Assembly (NCBI RefSeq): GCF_033115175.1
Contig: NC_084831.1
Coordinates: forward strand, 14,547,138-14,611,137
DNA: 64,000 nt
Direction: 5' to 3'
Source: Lepus europaeus
Taxonomy: Eukaryota > Chordata > Mammalia > Lagomorpha > Leporidae
The notes under the pieces were generated by a model. That model was not told the DNA's origin. It was given only the letters and a program-made list of their open reading frames with translations, and did not search any database. Shown in pieces: positions 42,032 through 52,707 of this stretch. A program made the position numbers and the translations under genes. Position 1 is the stretch's first letter. Each line of letters starts with the position of its first letter.

Positions 42032-42211
42032 GGATCCTTCAAAAAGTTCATAGAAAATGGGATTAAAAGCATAACTTTACTTTGGTGCAAAAAGTTCTTG
42101 TAATTCATGGAAAATATGTATTATGAAAAAGCTACACATAGAATTAAATTGTTTTTGCACCAAAATAAACCACTTTTAGTTCTATTTTTCCACAAATTTT
42201 AAGCATCCTCA
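42032..42211. mobile_element. Mariner-like MITE, interrupted by a SINE
   Basis: ccttcaaaaagttcatagaa at the left, ttgcaccaaaataaaccact to the right, same family as 4744 and 47895. Confidence 0.6.
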
Positions 42212-42500
42212 AGGCCGGCACTGTGGCATAATGGGTAAAGCCGCCACCTGCGATGCCTGCATTCCATACAGGCACTGCTCCACTTCTGATCCAGCTCCTT
42301 GCTAATGTACCTGGAAAAGCAGTGGAAGGTGGCTCTCCTGCTTGGGCCCCTGCACCCAAGTTGACGCCTCTGATGAGGCCCCTGACTTCAGTCTGGCCCA
42401 GCTCCAGGTGTTGTGGCCATTTGGGGAGTGAACCAACAGATGGAAGCTCGAACTCTGCCTTTCAAATAAGTAAAATAAATCTTAAAAAAAAAAAAAAAAC
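42212..42500 (+). mobile_element. CSINE nested at the MITE edge, 16-bp TSD
   Basis: aggccggcactgtggcataa, tail ctttcaaataagtaaaataa. TSD attttaagcatcctca at 42196-42211 and 42501-42516. Confidence 0.93.
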
Positions 42501-42516
42501 ATTTTAAGCATCCTCA

Positions 42517-43009
42517 TCAATGGGTAAACACTAAAACCTGGTTTTGGCAGGAGACATGCTGGCCTCAGCCAGAAGCTTCCCTCACAGGTTAGTGGGCTAC
42601 TGAGCACCCAGGACAGAGCTAACAGCACTCACCAGCCCAGACCTGCGGCACTGGCTCCTTCCCTGCTGAGCGAGGAAGACTCAGGCCCGGAACAGGCACC
42701 GGGCACACATCTCCCCACACAGAGGAGCAGGCAACAGCCAGGTCCCGCAATGTGCCAAGAGCAAATACTCCGCGCTTCCTCGTGGTCTGTGCGGTCCCCC
42801 CGTAGTCATCGTCGGTGGGTTTCGTGTTTTTTTTTTTTTTTAACTTCATGTTAAATTAACAATGCAAAGATCTGCTTTTGGCAAGGGAAATGCTTAAACA
42901 GTTTAAATAAAGAAAGGACCGTGGAAGCCGAACGTCCAAACCGTCAGTTTTATTCCTGCACGGTAAGAAACGCGCTATAAAAAGCAGCAGCGTAACAATG
43001 CACTCCAGG
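42517..43009. other. CpG-island shore
   Basis: Unique. A T run at 42826-42841 and, on the plus strand, TATAAAAAG at 42976-42984. Confidence 0.4.
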
Positions 43010-43542
43010 TTACGGGCGCCCTACCCAGCACTCGGGGGAAGCCCTGCTTGCTAGCTCAGCACGGCACACGCGGAACGCGTCCCACTGACCCCTCGTGCAC
43101 GGACCCTCCGCGGGGCCCGGGGGTGAAGCCGGGCGCCCTAGGCGGCCCCTCCCCGCCAGGACCAGCGGGACCGGCTCGAGTCCGGACCTTCCTCGAGGCA
43201 CCCAGCGGCCAGCCAGCCGCCGCCCGCGCGGCCTCCAGGCGCCCACCCCACGAGCGACACACCGCGCACCGCACTGGCGCCAGCAAGCCGGGCAGGGGCC
43301 GCCGCCAGCGCCCGGCCTTGTCGCCGCCGGGGCCGCACACCCGCCCCGCGCGCAGGCCCCGGCCCCGGCCCCGCGGCGACCACGGGGCGGCCAAGCCCCG
43401 AGCGGCCGGCCCGACGCGGCAGAACAAAGAGGCGCGGGGCCGGCAGCGGCGAGCAGGCCGCGAGGCGGGCGGCGGCGGCGGGCGCGACCAGGCCCGGGCG
43501 AGGCGACAGCGCGGGGCCCGCCCCGGCGCTCCGCACACTCAC

Positions 43543-43680
43543 CACTGGGAGCTCCGTAATGGCGGCGGCGGGGGCGGAGAACCCGGGGGGGCGGGCCCGC
43601 GGCAGCCACTCACCGCCGCCGGCATCTTTCGAACCGGCTCCGAGGACCGCGGAGGGCGTGGGGTGAGGGGAGGGCGCGGG
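43543..43680 (-). other. HP1BP3: Candidate non-coding first exon of HP1BP3 (donors at 43543 and 43614)
   Basis: Two strong donors on the minus strand: CCCAGTG|gtgagt after 43543 and GGCGGCG|gtgagt after 43614. Either would splice to the coding exon starting near 38386. The right boundary (transcription start) is a guess from the promoter motifs. An ATG at 43625-43623 lies just before the 43614 donor. Confidence 0.5.
43558..43566 (+). promoter_or_regulatory. YY1-like motif AATGGCGGC
   Basis: Matches the core ATGGCGGC of YY1 sites, which often lie just downstream of the start site in CpG promoters. Here it falls at the end of the candidate first exon. Confidence 0.45.
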
Positions 43681-43699
43681 GCGACGACGGGCCGCGGCG

Positions 43700-43735
43700 G
43701 CCCCGGCGCATGCGCGCGCGCGCAGCCAATCCGGG
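43700..43735 (-). promoter_or_regulatory. HP1BP3: Likely core promoter: NRF1-like palindrome and CCAAT box
   Basis: GCGCATGCGC at about 43707-43716 matches the NRF1 palindrome. AGCCAATC at 43724-43731 is a CCAAT (NF-Y type) box, read as ATTGGCT on the minus strand. Their position 90-190 bases upstream of the candidate donors at 43614 and 43543 suggests transcription starts near 43640-43690. There is no TATA box in this position. Confidence 0.55.
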
Positions 43736-44087
43736 CGCGGCGCAGGACGCCGACGCAGGCGCGCTGGGACGCAGGGGGGGCGCACGGCCAGGGAAGACCT
43801 CCCCCGCCTCCCCCAACTCCAAACAAAACAAGGGCGGGAGCGCGCGCCGGAGGGCCCCGGAGGAGGCGTCCACGCGAGGGGCAGGGGGCTCGGTCGCAGC
43901 GGGGGAGCGGGGCGGAGCGGCCCGGGCAGGCGGACAAAAGGCGCCACCTCCCGGGGCGCGGGCGCCCCGCCCCCTCCTCCCGGGGAGTGGCGGCGGCGGC
44001 GCCCCGGGCGAGCGGCCTCCGCCACTCGCCTTCGGGGCCCCGCGAGCCCGCGCCCGCTCCCCGCCCGCCCGCCCCGTCCTGCGTTAC

Positions 44088-44200
44088 CTCTGCGCTGCCC
44101 CCCGGCTGGCGCCCGCGTCCCGCACGGCCTCCCGGCGCCGCTCCTGCCGCCGCTCGCCGCCTCCGCGCCGCCGTCCTCCAGGCCCGGCCGCCGAGCTCTG
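44088..44200 (-). other. HP1BP3: Possible alternative upstream first exon of HP1BP3
   Basis: GGCAGCGCAGAG|gtaacg on the minus strand after 44088 is a plausible donor about 0.5 kb upstream of the others, in the same CpG island. The extent to the right is unknown. Supported by the splice motif alone. Confidence 0.3.
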
Positions 44201-44716
44201 CCGCCCCGCCCCCCTGCCCGCGGCCCCGCGCGCGCGCCCGCCCGGCCCCGCCCCCCGCGCGCGCGGCTGGAGCGCGCGGGACCTGGCTCCCCGGCCGGGC
44301 GCGCGGGGGCGCGCGGGGGCGCTCGCTCCCGGCGCCGTCCCCTGCTCGCGGCCCGGGCCCCGCGCGAGCGCACGGTGGCCGCACGCCGCGCGTGGAGGGG
44401 CTGCACGGCCCGCAGCGGCGCCCCGCAGGCCTGGGGTGGCCCCGCGGCTGTGCCCTGCGCGCGGCGGGAACCCGGGGCTGCGTGGTCGCGGGAGGGCCGG
44501 GGGGCGGGGGTCGAGCCCCAGGGGAGCAGCGAGGCTCGCCGACGTGCAGGCGCCGGGCCCCTCGGCGGTCTCCGGGCTCGGGTTCGGCACCCCCGCCGAA
44601 GGCGCCTCCCCGGGTGTCCCTAGGAACGTGACGGCTGGCGCGCTGCCGTCGGGTTGACAGGGCGTGAGCACCGTGTTCCGTTCTTTAAGGTACTAGATTT
44701 CAGACATCTAGGGTTT

Positions 44717-44960
44717 TTCTTTTTTCCAGTTATTTATTTGAAAGGCAGAGAGACCGAGATCTCCCGTGTGCCCGCTCATCCCGGCAACAGCCAGGCCAGG
44801 AGCCCAGAGCTACACCGGTGGCCAGGACCTAATTGCCGGAGCCGACACCTGCCGCCGCCCAGGGTCATTGTCATGGAGCAGCCGGGGAGCCGGGACTCGG
44901 CCAGCGCTCAGGATGGATGCAGCTGCCCTAAGCAGTGGCTTAACCTCCGCCCCACGCCAC
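44717..44960 (-). mobile_element. CSINE, old
   Basis: ttatttatttgaaaggcaga, aacagccaggccaggagccc, ccctaagcagtggcttaacc. Confidence 0.75.
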
Positions 44961-45076
44961 TCCCGTTGCTTCCTTTGTTCTTAACGTTCCCAGCCTTAAA
45001 GGCTATCCCGGGTTTATGTATCCACAAGTTTAAAACATCCTTTCTTTCTTTCTTTTTTTTTTTTAATGCTGCCATC

Positions 45077-45362
45077 TTTTTTTTTTTTAAAGATTTATTT
45101 ATTTATTTGAAAGAGTTACACAGAGAGAGAGAGAGAGGTCTTCCATTGATGGTTCACTCCCCAGATGGCCACAACACCTTCTTCCAGGTCTCCCACATGG
45201 GTGCAGGGGCCCAAGGACTTGGGCCATCTTCTACTGCTTTCCCAGGCCACAGCAGAGAGCTGGATTGGAAGAGGAGCAGCCGGGAATAGAACTAGCACCC
45301 ATATGGGATGCTGGTGCTTCAAGCCGGGGTGTTAACCCGCTGCATACAAGATGCTGGCCCGC
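45077..45362 (-). mobile_element. CSINE
   Basis: aaagatttatttatttattt to catacaagatgctggcccg. Part of the middle is missing. Confidence 0.88.
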
Positions 45363-45399
45363 ATAAGAGCAAACTGGGAGATTTCTGCTGCCTTCACAG

Positions 45400-45700
45400 G
45401 TTTTTGCATTGTGGTCTAGCAGGTTAAGTGGCTGCCTGGAATGTGGGCACACCCCACTTGGGCGCCAGTTACAATCCCAGGTGTCCACTTCTGATCCAGC
45501 TCATTGCTAATGTACTCGGGAAGGCAGCAGAAGATGGCCCAAGCGCTTCTGCCACCCACATGGAGACCCAGATTGAATTCTGGGCTCCTGGCTTTGGCCT
45601 TGAGCTCTAGATGTTGGCATTGGGGGAGTAAACCGAGCAGATGGAAGATCTCTCTCTACCTATGTTTCTGCTTTTAAAATAAAATAATTTTTAAAACAGC
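45400..45700 (+). mobile_element. CSINE
   Basis: gtttttgcattgtggtctag, tail tgcttttaaaataaaataat. Confidence 0.82.
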
Positions 45701-45886
45701 AAGCTTTTAGACATGAATCTGTTCTTACATTAAAAAATTTTTTAAAAGCTTTAAAAAGTTGTATTCTGTTGTTCACAACATGTATACTCAAGAAGGAAAA
45801 ACCCTGAAGCAAAATACTGATGCATGCACACCCCATAAAACCCTGCACCAAGGCTACCACGGCACTGGAAGACAGAAGCTGTGGAA

Positions 45887-46212
45887 CCCAGCGTCGTGGC
45901 CCAGGGTGCTCATCTGCCACCTGGGACACCTGCATCCAGACGAGCAGCTGCTGCAGTCCCGGCTGCTCCACTTCCTATCCAGCTCTCTGCTGTGGCCTGG
46001 GAAAGAGGTAGAAGATGGCCCAAGTGCTTGGGCCCCTGCATCCATGTGGGAGACCTGGAAGAAACTCCTGGCTCCTGGCTTCAAGCTGGCCCAACCTTGG
46101 ATGTTGCAGCCATTTGGGGAGTGAACCAGAAGAGAGAAGATATCTCTCTCTCTGTCTCTCTGTGTGTAACTTGCCTTTCAAATAAAATAAATCTCTAAAA
46201 AAAAAAAAAAGC
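45887..46212 (+). mobile_element. CSINE
   Basis: acccagcgtcgtggcccagg, tail gcctttcaaataaaataaat. Confidence 0.88.
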
Positions 46213-46614
46213 TGTAACCTTCCTACTTTTAAAGTGATTTGAAACTTATTGTGTGTGTCTGTTGATCGAAGCAGTTGAGCTCTGCTGCAGTAGTATGTGC
46301 AGTTCTGATGTTTATACCTAGCTGTATACCGTGGTGGTTTGGCTGATCAGTTTATCTTACCCGGCGTTCTTTGAGCTATCCTTAGTGAAAGTGCCACTCA
46401 CCTGTGTTTTGTAACAGATACCTGATGATGTTGTGCCTTCACGGAAAGGGAGACAGCCCGCTTCATCCTCTGCACTGACGGGACACTCCTGTCGGCTCTG
46501 GGGCCGAGTCTGCCCCCAAAGGTGCTGTCTAGGCATGAGAAGACCCTCGGGCTCACAGACACCCCTCACTCCTATTGAAATTCCACCATTCCCATTGTGT
46601 GACTTTATTCTATT
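46213..46614. other. Intergenic, unassigned
   Basis: Nothing recognised. Confidence 0.35.
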
Positions 46615-46627
46615 CCATAGCACTTTT

Positions 46628-46958
46628 TTTTTTTTTTTAAGATTTACTTATTTATTTGAAAGATTTACACAGAGAAAAAGAGAGGCGGTGGGGAGGGGTC
46701 TTCCATCTGCTGGTTCATTCGCCAATTGGCTGCAATGGCCAGAACTGCACTGATCCGAAGCCAGGAGCCAGGAGCTTCCTCCAGGTCTCTCACATGGGTA
46801 CAGGGGCCCAAGGACTTGGGCCATCTTCCACTGCCTTCCCAAGCTATGGCAGAGAGCTGGATTGGAAGTATGGCAGCTGGGACTCGAACAGGCGCCCATA
46901 TGGGATGCCAGCACTGCAGGCAGTGGCTTTACCCACTACACCACAGCACTGGCCCCTC
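46628..46958 (-). mobile_element. CSINE with 13-bp TSD
   Basis: aagatttacttatttatttg to caccacagcactggcccc. TSD ccatagcactttt at 46615-46627 and 46959-46971. Confidence 0.92.
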
Positions 46959-47254
46959 CCATAGCACTTTTAGAATGATCATCAAGAAGTCATGGTTTTA
47001 ACCTCTTGGCATTTAACAGGGATTGGAGCAGCAGGAGTCCTTGGTGTCTGACCAGGAGAGGCGCTTCAGGGAGAGAGACGTAAAAGTGGGGCTGTCTGTG
47101 ATGACGTCACAATCCCTCCCAGGGCCACCCATTCAGAACCTATCTAGGGAGCTCCAGAAACATGAGGAAGCACACAGGTTTTTAAACTAGAAAAACAAAT
47201 GTTAGTAAGTCCTCACAATGTAACTGCTGAATTTTCAACAAAAACACCCGCTTT

Positions 47255-47562
47255 TTTTTTTTTTTTTTTAATTTTTTGCCAGGCAGAGTTAGACAGTGAG
47301 AGGAAGTTATAGACAGTGAGAGAGAGACAGAGAGAAAGGTCTTCCTTCCGTTGGTTCACCCCCCAAATGGCCGCCACGGCCAGCGCTGCGCCGATCTGAA
47401 GCTGGCCAGGTGCTTGCTCTTGGTCTCCCATGTGGGTGCAGGGCCCAACTGCACTCCCAGGCCACAGCAGAGAGCTGGACTGGAAGAGGGGCAACCGGGA
47501 CTAGAACCCAGTGTGCCGGCGCCACAGGCGGAGGATTAGCCTAGTGAGCCACGGTGCTGGCC
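47255..47562 (-). mobile_element. Young CSINE with 12-bp TSD
   Basis: gccaggcagagttagacagt to gccacggtgctggcc. TSD aacacccgcttt at 47243-47254 and 47563-47574. Confidence 0.92.
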
Positions 47563-47574
47563 AACACCCGCTTT

Positions 47575-47894
47575 CTTAGAAGCCAACTCCCTGCTTAAAC
47601 TTCTGCACTCAGCAAGCTTTGAAGATTCCCTGGCCGGTGATCATGGGAATCAGTGAATCAGGTCGTGTGGCTTTTTGGTTTTTGTCTTGGTTTTGGTGTT
47701 TTTCTCATTTTGCTATCCTTCTATTGTACAGGTGTGTCATTCTGTTGGGCTAAAAGGTCTTGTTTTGCCTAGAGACGCAACCTAGGTGACTTCAGTGTGT
47801 TGAGCATAAGGATGGAGAAAGTTGCAGATTCTTAGGAATGTTCCAGACCGGAGCTCTTGGCTTGGAGGCAACGGCTGAGCACTGAAACACATGG
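47575..47894. other. Intergenic, unassigned
   Basis: Nothing recognised. Confidence 0.35.
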
Positions 47895-48020
47895 GGGAAT
47901 CTTCAAACAGTTCCTGGAAAATGCATATGGTGAAAACACTGTGCATGGATTTCACACTGTTGGCGCCTACATAAATGTAGCTTTTAGTTTATCCTGCACA
48001 AACGCTTTGAAGTCCCCTCG
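47895..48020. mobile_element. Mariner-like MITE
   Basis: atcttcaaacagttcctgga and, 100 bp on, cacaaacgctttgaagtccc as inverted ends. Interior gtgcatggatttcacactgt matches the copy at 4744. Confidence 0.6.
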
Positions 48021-48083
48021 TACCTCTTTTACTCATAGTCCACCTTGTGTCAACAAGAGAGGTTTGAAGAACAATTTTTTTTT

Positions 48084-48405
48084 TTTTTTGACAGGCAGAG
48101 TGGACAGTGAGAGAGAGAGACAGAGAGAAAGGTCTTCCTTTTGCCGTTGGTTCACCCTCCAATGGCCGCCGCGGTAGGCGCGCACCGCGCTGATCCGATG
48201 GCAGGAGCCAGGTGCTTCTCCTGGTCTCCCATGGGGTGCAGGACCCAAGCACTTGGGCCATCCTCCACTGCACTCCCTGGCCACAGCAGAGAGCTGGCCT
48301 GGAAGAGGGGCAACCGGGACAGGATCGGTGCCCCGACCGGGACTAGAACCCGGTGTGCCGGCGCCGCAAGGCAGAGGATTAGCCTATTGAGCCGCGGCGC
48401 CGGCC
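48084..48405 (-). mobile_element. Young CSINE with 18-bp TSD
   Basis: gacaggcagagtggacagtg to gccgcggcgccggcc. gaagaacaa plus T9 at 48066-48083 and 48406-48423. Confidence 0.93.
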
Positions 48406-48423
48406 GAAGAACAATTTTTTTTT

Positions 48424-48697
48424 AAGGATGTTTGTTTTCACCTACTAGAACGAGTTGGGGTGGAGGGGGGAGAGATCTTCTATCCCTTTGTTCAGCAACA
48501 GCCAGGGCTGGGCCAGCCCGGAGCCAGGAGCTCAGAACTCCATCTGGGTCTCCTCCGTGGGTGGCAGGGGCCCAGGCACTGGAGGCAACTTCTGCTGCCT
48601 CCCAGGACGTACCAGTAGAAAGCTGTGGGACTCGAATTGGTTCCCCGATACTGGATGTGGGCGTCCCCAGTGGCGGCTCACGGCGCTGTCCCCTGAA
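48424..48697 (-). mobile_element. CSINE, old
   Basis: atgtttgttttcacctacta to cacggcgctgtcccct. Confidence 0.78.
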
Positions 48698-48861
48698 GGG
48701 TAACTGAGGAGCTGATGGGAGAAACAGTTTTTGTTCCCGTTCCCAGGGATCACAGCTGTGGGATTGGGATTTCATGCAGAAGTAACCAAGACCAGAGCTG
48801 GGTTTGTGTTGCCTTCAGAATGTACGGTCTCGGCAGGGTTAGGGGCTGCAGACCGCTCCTT

Positions 48862-48924
48862 ATTGTTTTTTTTAAAAAGATTTATTTATTTTACTTGAAA
48901 GTCACAGTTACACAGAGAGAGAAG

Positions 48925-48962
<38 letters not shown>

Positions 48963-49217
48963 CTTCCATCCCACGTTTCACTCCCCAGGTGGCCGCAACA
49001 GCTGGAGCTACGCCGATCCAAAGTAAGGAGCCAGGAGCTTCTTCTGGGTCTCCCACATGGGTGCAGGGGCCCAAGGACTTGGGCCATCTTCTACTGCTTT
49101 CCCAGGCCACAGCAGAGAGCTGGATCAGAAGTGGAGCAGCTGGGACTCGAACTGGCACCATATGGGATGCCGGCACCACAGGTGGTGGCTTTACCCCCTA
49201 TGCCACAGCACCAGCCC
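48862..49217 (-). mobile_element. CSINE with (GA)n expansion and 13-bp TSD
   Basis: GA repeat at about 48928-48960. TSD ctgcagaccgctc at 48846-48858 and 49218-49230. Confidence 0.92.
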
Positions 49218-49472
49218 CTGCAGACCGCTCTTAATCTATGGGAGCTTGAGAAGGGTTGGCAAGAGAGTTCCTGCGTGAGGCACGTGCCTCCCTGACAGTT
49301 CATACCTGAGCCACAAATGGAGCCCAGAACAAGGTTTACTGTGACTCCCCCACCCGCCGGGGTTTTCTCCTGTTGTTTGCAGGGTGGCAGTGTCCCCAGA
49401 TCCTCCCTGCCAGTGGTGCGTCTCCCTCTCTCCACTGGCAGCAGCAGCCAGCTAACTTTGAAACTGTTTCTT

Positions 49473-49824
49473 GGCCGGTGCCCCGGCTCACTTAGCTAAT
49501 CCTCCGCCTGCGGCGCCGGCACCCCAGGGTTCTAGTCCAGGTCTGGGCGCCGAATTCTATCCCGGTTGCCCCTCTTCCTGTCCAGCTCTCTGCTGTAGCC
49601 CAGGAAGGTAGTGGAGGATGGCCCAAGTGCTTGGGCCCTGCACCCGCATGGGAGACCAGGAGGAAGCACCTGGCTCCTGGCTTCGGATCGGCGCAACACG
49701 CCAGCCACAGCGGCCATTGGAGGGTGAACCAACGGTAAAGGAAGACCTTTCTCTCTGTCTCTCTCTCTCACTGTCTACTCTGCCTGTCAAAAATAAAAAA
49801 TAAAATAAAATAAAATAATAAAAT
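49473..49824 (+). mobile_element. Young CSINE with 12-bp TSD
   Basis: ggccggtgccccggctcact head, tail ctgcctgtcaaaaataaaaa with AAAAT repeats. TSD aaactgtttctt at 49461-49472 and 49825-49836. Confidence 0.93.
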
Positions 49825-50135
49825 AAACTGTTTCTTAAACTCAGAAAAAGTCGGAATCCCGAAGCGCCATTGTGGATAAAGGATCAGGAGTTAGTACCTA
49901 AGCAGCAGGCAAGCTTTACCAAGTCACCTTCACCCTGGGATGTACTCGTAGCTGTTTTCTCCTCAAGCTGGTCCAATCCACAAAGTTAGCTTTGCCATTT
50001 ACAGTCTGAGAACCTCTGTCGTGGGTGTCCGCTGCCCTGCGGTGGGTCAACATCTCTCCCTTCAACTCTTAACCTGAGGGGGTCTGAAAGATGGGCCAAG
50101 CATTTACTATCATTTTCAGGAAAAGGGTTGTAAAA

Positions 50136-50448
50136 TGTTTGTTTTCATCTGCTTGAAACGGAGGGGAGAGAGAGAGAGAGGGAGAGAGAGGGAGAGAGAG
50201 AGATCGATCTACCATACACTGCTTCACTCCCTGAATGACCACAACAGCCGGGGCTCAGCCAGCTGAAGCCAGGAGCCAGGAAGTCCACCCACGTGGGTAG
50301 CATGAAACCAAGCATGTGGGCCATCATCTGCTGCCTCCCGGGCGCATTAGCAGGGAGCTGAACCTGAAGCCGAGGAGCTGGGATTTGGACTGGCACTTGG
50401 ATATGGGACGCAGGTTCCCAAGTGGTGGCTTAACTCAGCATCGCAATG
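50136..50448 (-). mobile_element. CSINE, old, with (GA)n expansion
   Basis: tgtttgttttcatctgcttg, GA repeat 50165-50207, to aactcagcatcgcaatgg. Confidence 0.8.
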
Positions 50449-50953
50449 GAACTTTAGTTTGTGGCATTTGATCTATCGGGCAGAGAGACAATTCTGCTCT
50501 GCAGGGGACAAACACATTTGGAAATGTTACCACAGTGTCTTTCAGTGGGGAACAGAATCGAGAAACAAGATAACTAAGGTGCTTAGCCCTGCCCCTCCAG
50601 GGAAAGCCACAAGACTCTCTTTCAAGCCCGTTTTTCAAGTCTGGTTCTGGGACTGATGTCTTTCCTCTCTTGTCAGTGCCAGAGCATTTAGCCAGATCAA
50701 AAAGATCCTTTTTGGCCAGATGTAGTAAAACGCGGAACTTGCCTCCTTGTGTTCTGACCGTGTAATCTGAAGTCAGTGTGCCAACAGCTGCTTTGCTCTC
50801 GTCCGGCTCCCACCTGGGGCTTCACGGGCAGTCTCTGTGATCAGGCCTGGGGTGATGGCCAGAGGTGACCGGAAGGGTCAGCGCAGTGAGCCCCAGAGGG
50901 ACTAAGGTCCTGACTTAGCCACTGTGGGGAGCTTGGGGGTGAGTGGGAGGCAG
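50449..50953. other. Intergenic, unassigned
   Basis: Nothing recognised. Confidence 0.35.
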
Positions 50954-50967
50954 AAATGTCAGCTGTT

Positions 50968-51290
50968 GGCCGGCGCCGCGGCTCACTAGGCTAATCCTCC
51001 GCCTTGCGGCGCCGGCACACCAGGTTCTAGTCCCGGTCAGGGCACCAATCCTGTCCCGGTTGGCCCTCTTCCAGGCCAGCTCTCTGCTGTGGCCAGGGAG
51101 TGCAGTGGAGGATGGCCCAAGTCCTTGGGCCCTAGAAACCCCTGGCTCCTGCCATCAGATCAGCGCAGTGCGCCGGCCGCAGCGCACCAATCGCGGCGGC
51201 CATTGGAGGGTGAACCAACGGCAAAAAGGAAGACCTTTCTCTCTGTCTCTCTCTCTCACTGTCCACTCTGCCTGTCAAAAAAAAAAAAAA
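50968..51290 (+). mobile_element. Young CSINE with 14-bp TSD
   Basis: ggccggcgccgcggctcact head, tail ctgcctgtc plus an A run. TSD aaatgtcagctgtt at 50954-50967 and 51291-51304. Confidence 0.94.
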
Positions 51291-51559
51291 AAATGTCAGC
51301 TGTTAAACCTGGAAAAGTCCCAGCAAACTGAGTTGGTCCCCAACATCTTTTCTTTGTAGATATGGGGAAGTTTGAGAAGTGTAAAGGGAAGGATTTTTCC
51401 CAACAAAATCTAGCAGTTAAAGGAAAACTTGAGTCTGAAGCAGTGATCGGAAACAAAGCAAGAAAGGATTATAAAATTTTATTTATTTATTTAGAGATCC
51501 AAAAAGTTCTTATTCTTTTATAAAACAAAGTAAAATTGCATAGCAGTGAAGAAGTTGGT

Positions 51560-51867
51560 TTGGAGTCTTATTTATTCATTTTCATTTTATTTGAAAACTG
51601 GAGACGGACAGAGATCTTCCATCTGCTAGTTCACTCCCCAAATGCAACAGCCGGGGCTGGATTGCCTAGGCCATAGCCAGGAGCCCGGAATTCAGTCCAG
51701 GACTCCGACATGGCTGACGGGGACCCAGGTGCTTGAGCTATATCTCTTGCTGCTTCCCCAGGGTGTACAGTAGCAGGAAGCTAGGTTTGGAATAGAGCCA
51801 GGACTCAGACCCAGGCGCTCCAATATGGGGCGCCAGCAGCCCAAGTCTTAACCACTGTGGGCTCTCT
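51560..51867 (-). mobile_element. CSINE, old
   Basis: ttttcattttatttgaaaac to ttaaccactgtgggctc. Confidence 0.75.
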
Positions 51868-52190
51868 TTTTTTTTTTTTTTTTAAAGATTTATTTTTTTT
51901 ATTTGAAAGACAGAGTTACAGAAAGAGGTCTTCTATCTGCTGGTTCACTCCCCAAATGACCACAATGGCCAGAGCTGAGCTGATCTGAAGCCAGGAGCCA
52001 GGAGCTTCTTCAGGGTCTCCCACTTGGGTGCAGGGGCCCAAGGATTGGGGCCATTCTCTACTGCTTTCCCAGGCCATAGCAGAGAGCTGGATCAGAAGAG
52101 GAGCAGCTGGGACTTGAACTGACACCCATATGGGATGCAGGCACTGCAGGCTGGGGCTTTAACTTGCTGTGCCTCAGCACCGGCCCCTCT
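51868..52190 (-). mobile_element. CSINE
   Basis: aaagatttattttttttatt to gcctcagcaccggcccc. Confidence 0.9.
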
Positions 52191-52516
52191 TTTTAAAAAA
52201 AAATTTATTTATTTATTTGAAATGCCGAGTTACAGAGAGAGAGGGAGAAACAGAGAAAAAGATCTTACATCTGCTGGTTTACTCCCCAAATGGCAGTAAC
52301 AGTCAGGGCTGGGCCAGGCCAAAGCCAGGACCCAGGAGCTTCTGGTCTCCCTCATGGGTGGGAGGGGCCCAACCACTTGGGCCATCTTTTGCTGGTTTTC
52401 CCAGATCATTAGCAGGGAGCTGGATGGGAAGTGTAGCAGCCAGGACAGGAACTGGCGCCCATGTGGGATGGTGGACTGCAGGCAGCAGCTTGTTCTCTGT
52501 CATGACGCCAGCCCTC
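52191..52516 (-). mobile_element. CSINE
   Basis: aatttatttatttatttgaa to catgacgccagccct. Confidence 0.87.
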
Positions 52517-52534
52517 ACTGTGTATTCTTTTTTA

Positions 52535-52687
52535 GGGGAAAGTGTGAACGCAGCCCCCCACTACCACAAATTATGCGGCCAAGTTTCCCACGTTTGGGGA
52601 GATCCCAGGGTCAGCACATCCAGAGTGCAATGGATGAGCCTTGCCCTGGGGAAAGCACCCCCGCGGTGAGGGTGTCTCCCCTGGCAG
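52535..52687 (+). other. Exon-like unique island on the plus strand
   Basis: Bounded by tattcttttttag and CTGGCAG|gtaagg. Its reading frame does not match any protein I know. Confidence 0.2.
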
Positions 52688-52707
52688 GTAAGGATCACTG
52701 CGCACTC

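Larger units (their letters stand above)
38387..43542 (-). other. HP1BP3: HP1BP3 5' UTR intron
   Basis: Between the CpG-island donor at 43543 and the coding exon acceptor near 38387. Unique A/T-rich DNA at 38400-39578, five SINEs and an L2/MITE cluster at 39579-42516, then unique sequence to the island. Its exact ends depend on which first exon is used. Confidence 0.6.
43010..44660. promoter_or_regulatory. HP1BP3: CpG island with the HP1BP3 promoter and first exon(s)
   Basis: About 1.65 kb of extreme G+C content, dense in CpG, where the rest of the window is A/T-rich and CpG-poor. It lies 5 kb upstream of the first coding exon and contains splice donors only on the minus strand in suitable places. 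No SINE lies inside it, as is usual for a constrained promoter. Long open frames here reflect base composition only. Confidence 0.9.

Noticed and set aside
43048-44631. A 527-codon open frame on the plus strand, and several overlapping long frames on both strands
   Set aside because: They lie in a GC-extreme CpG island where stops are rare. All frames are open together, the translation is low-complexity Ala/Pro/Arg/Gly, and no domain is visible.
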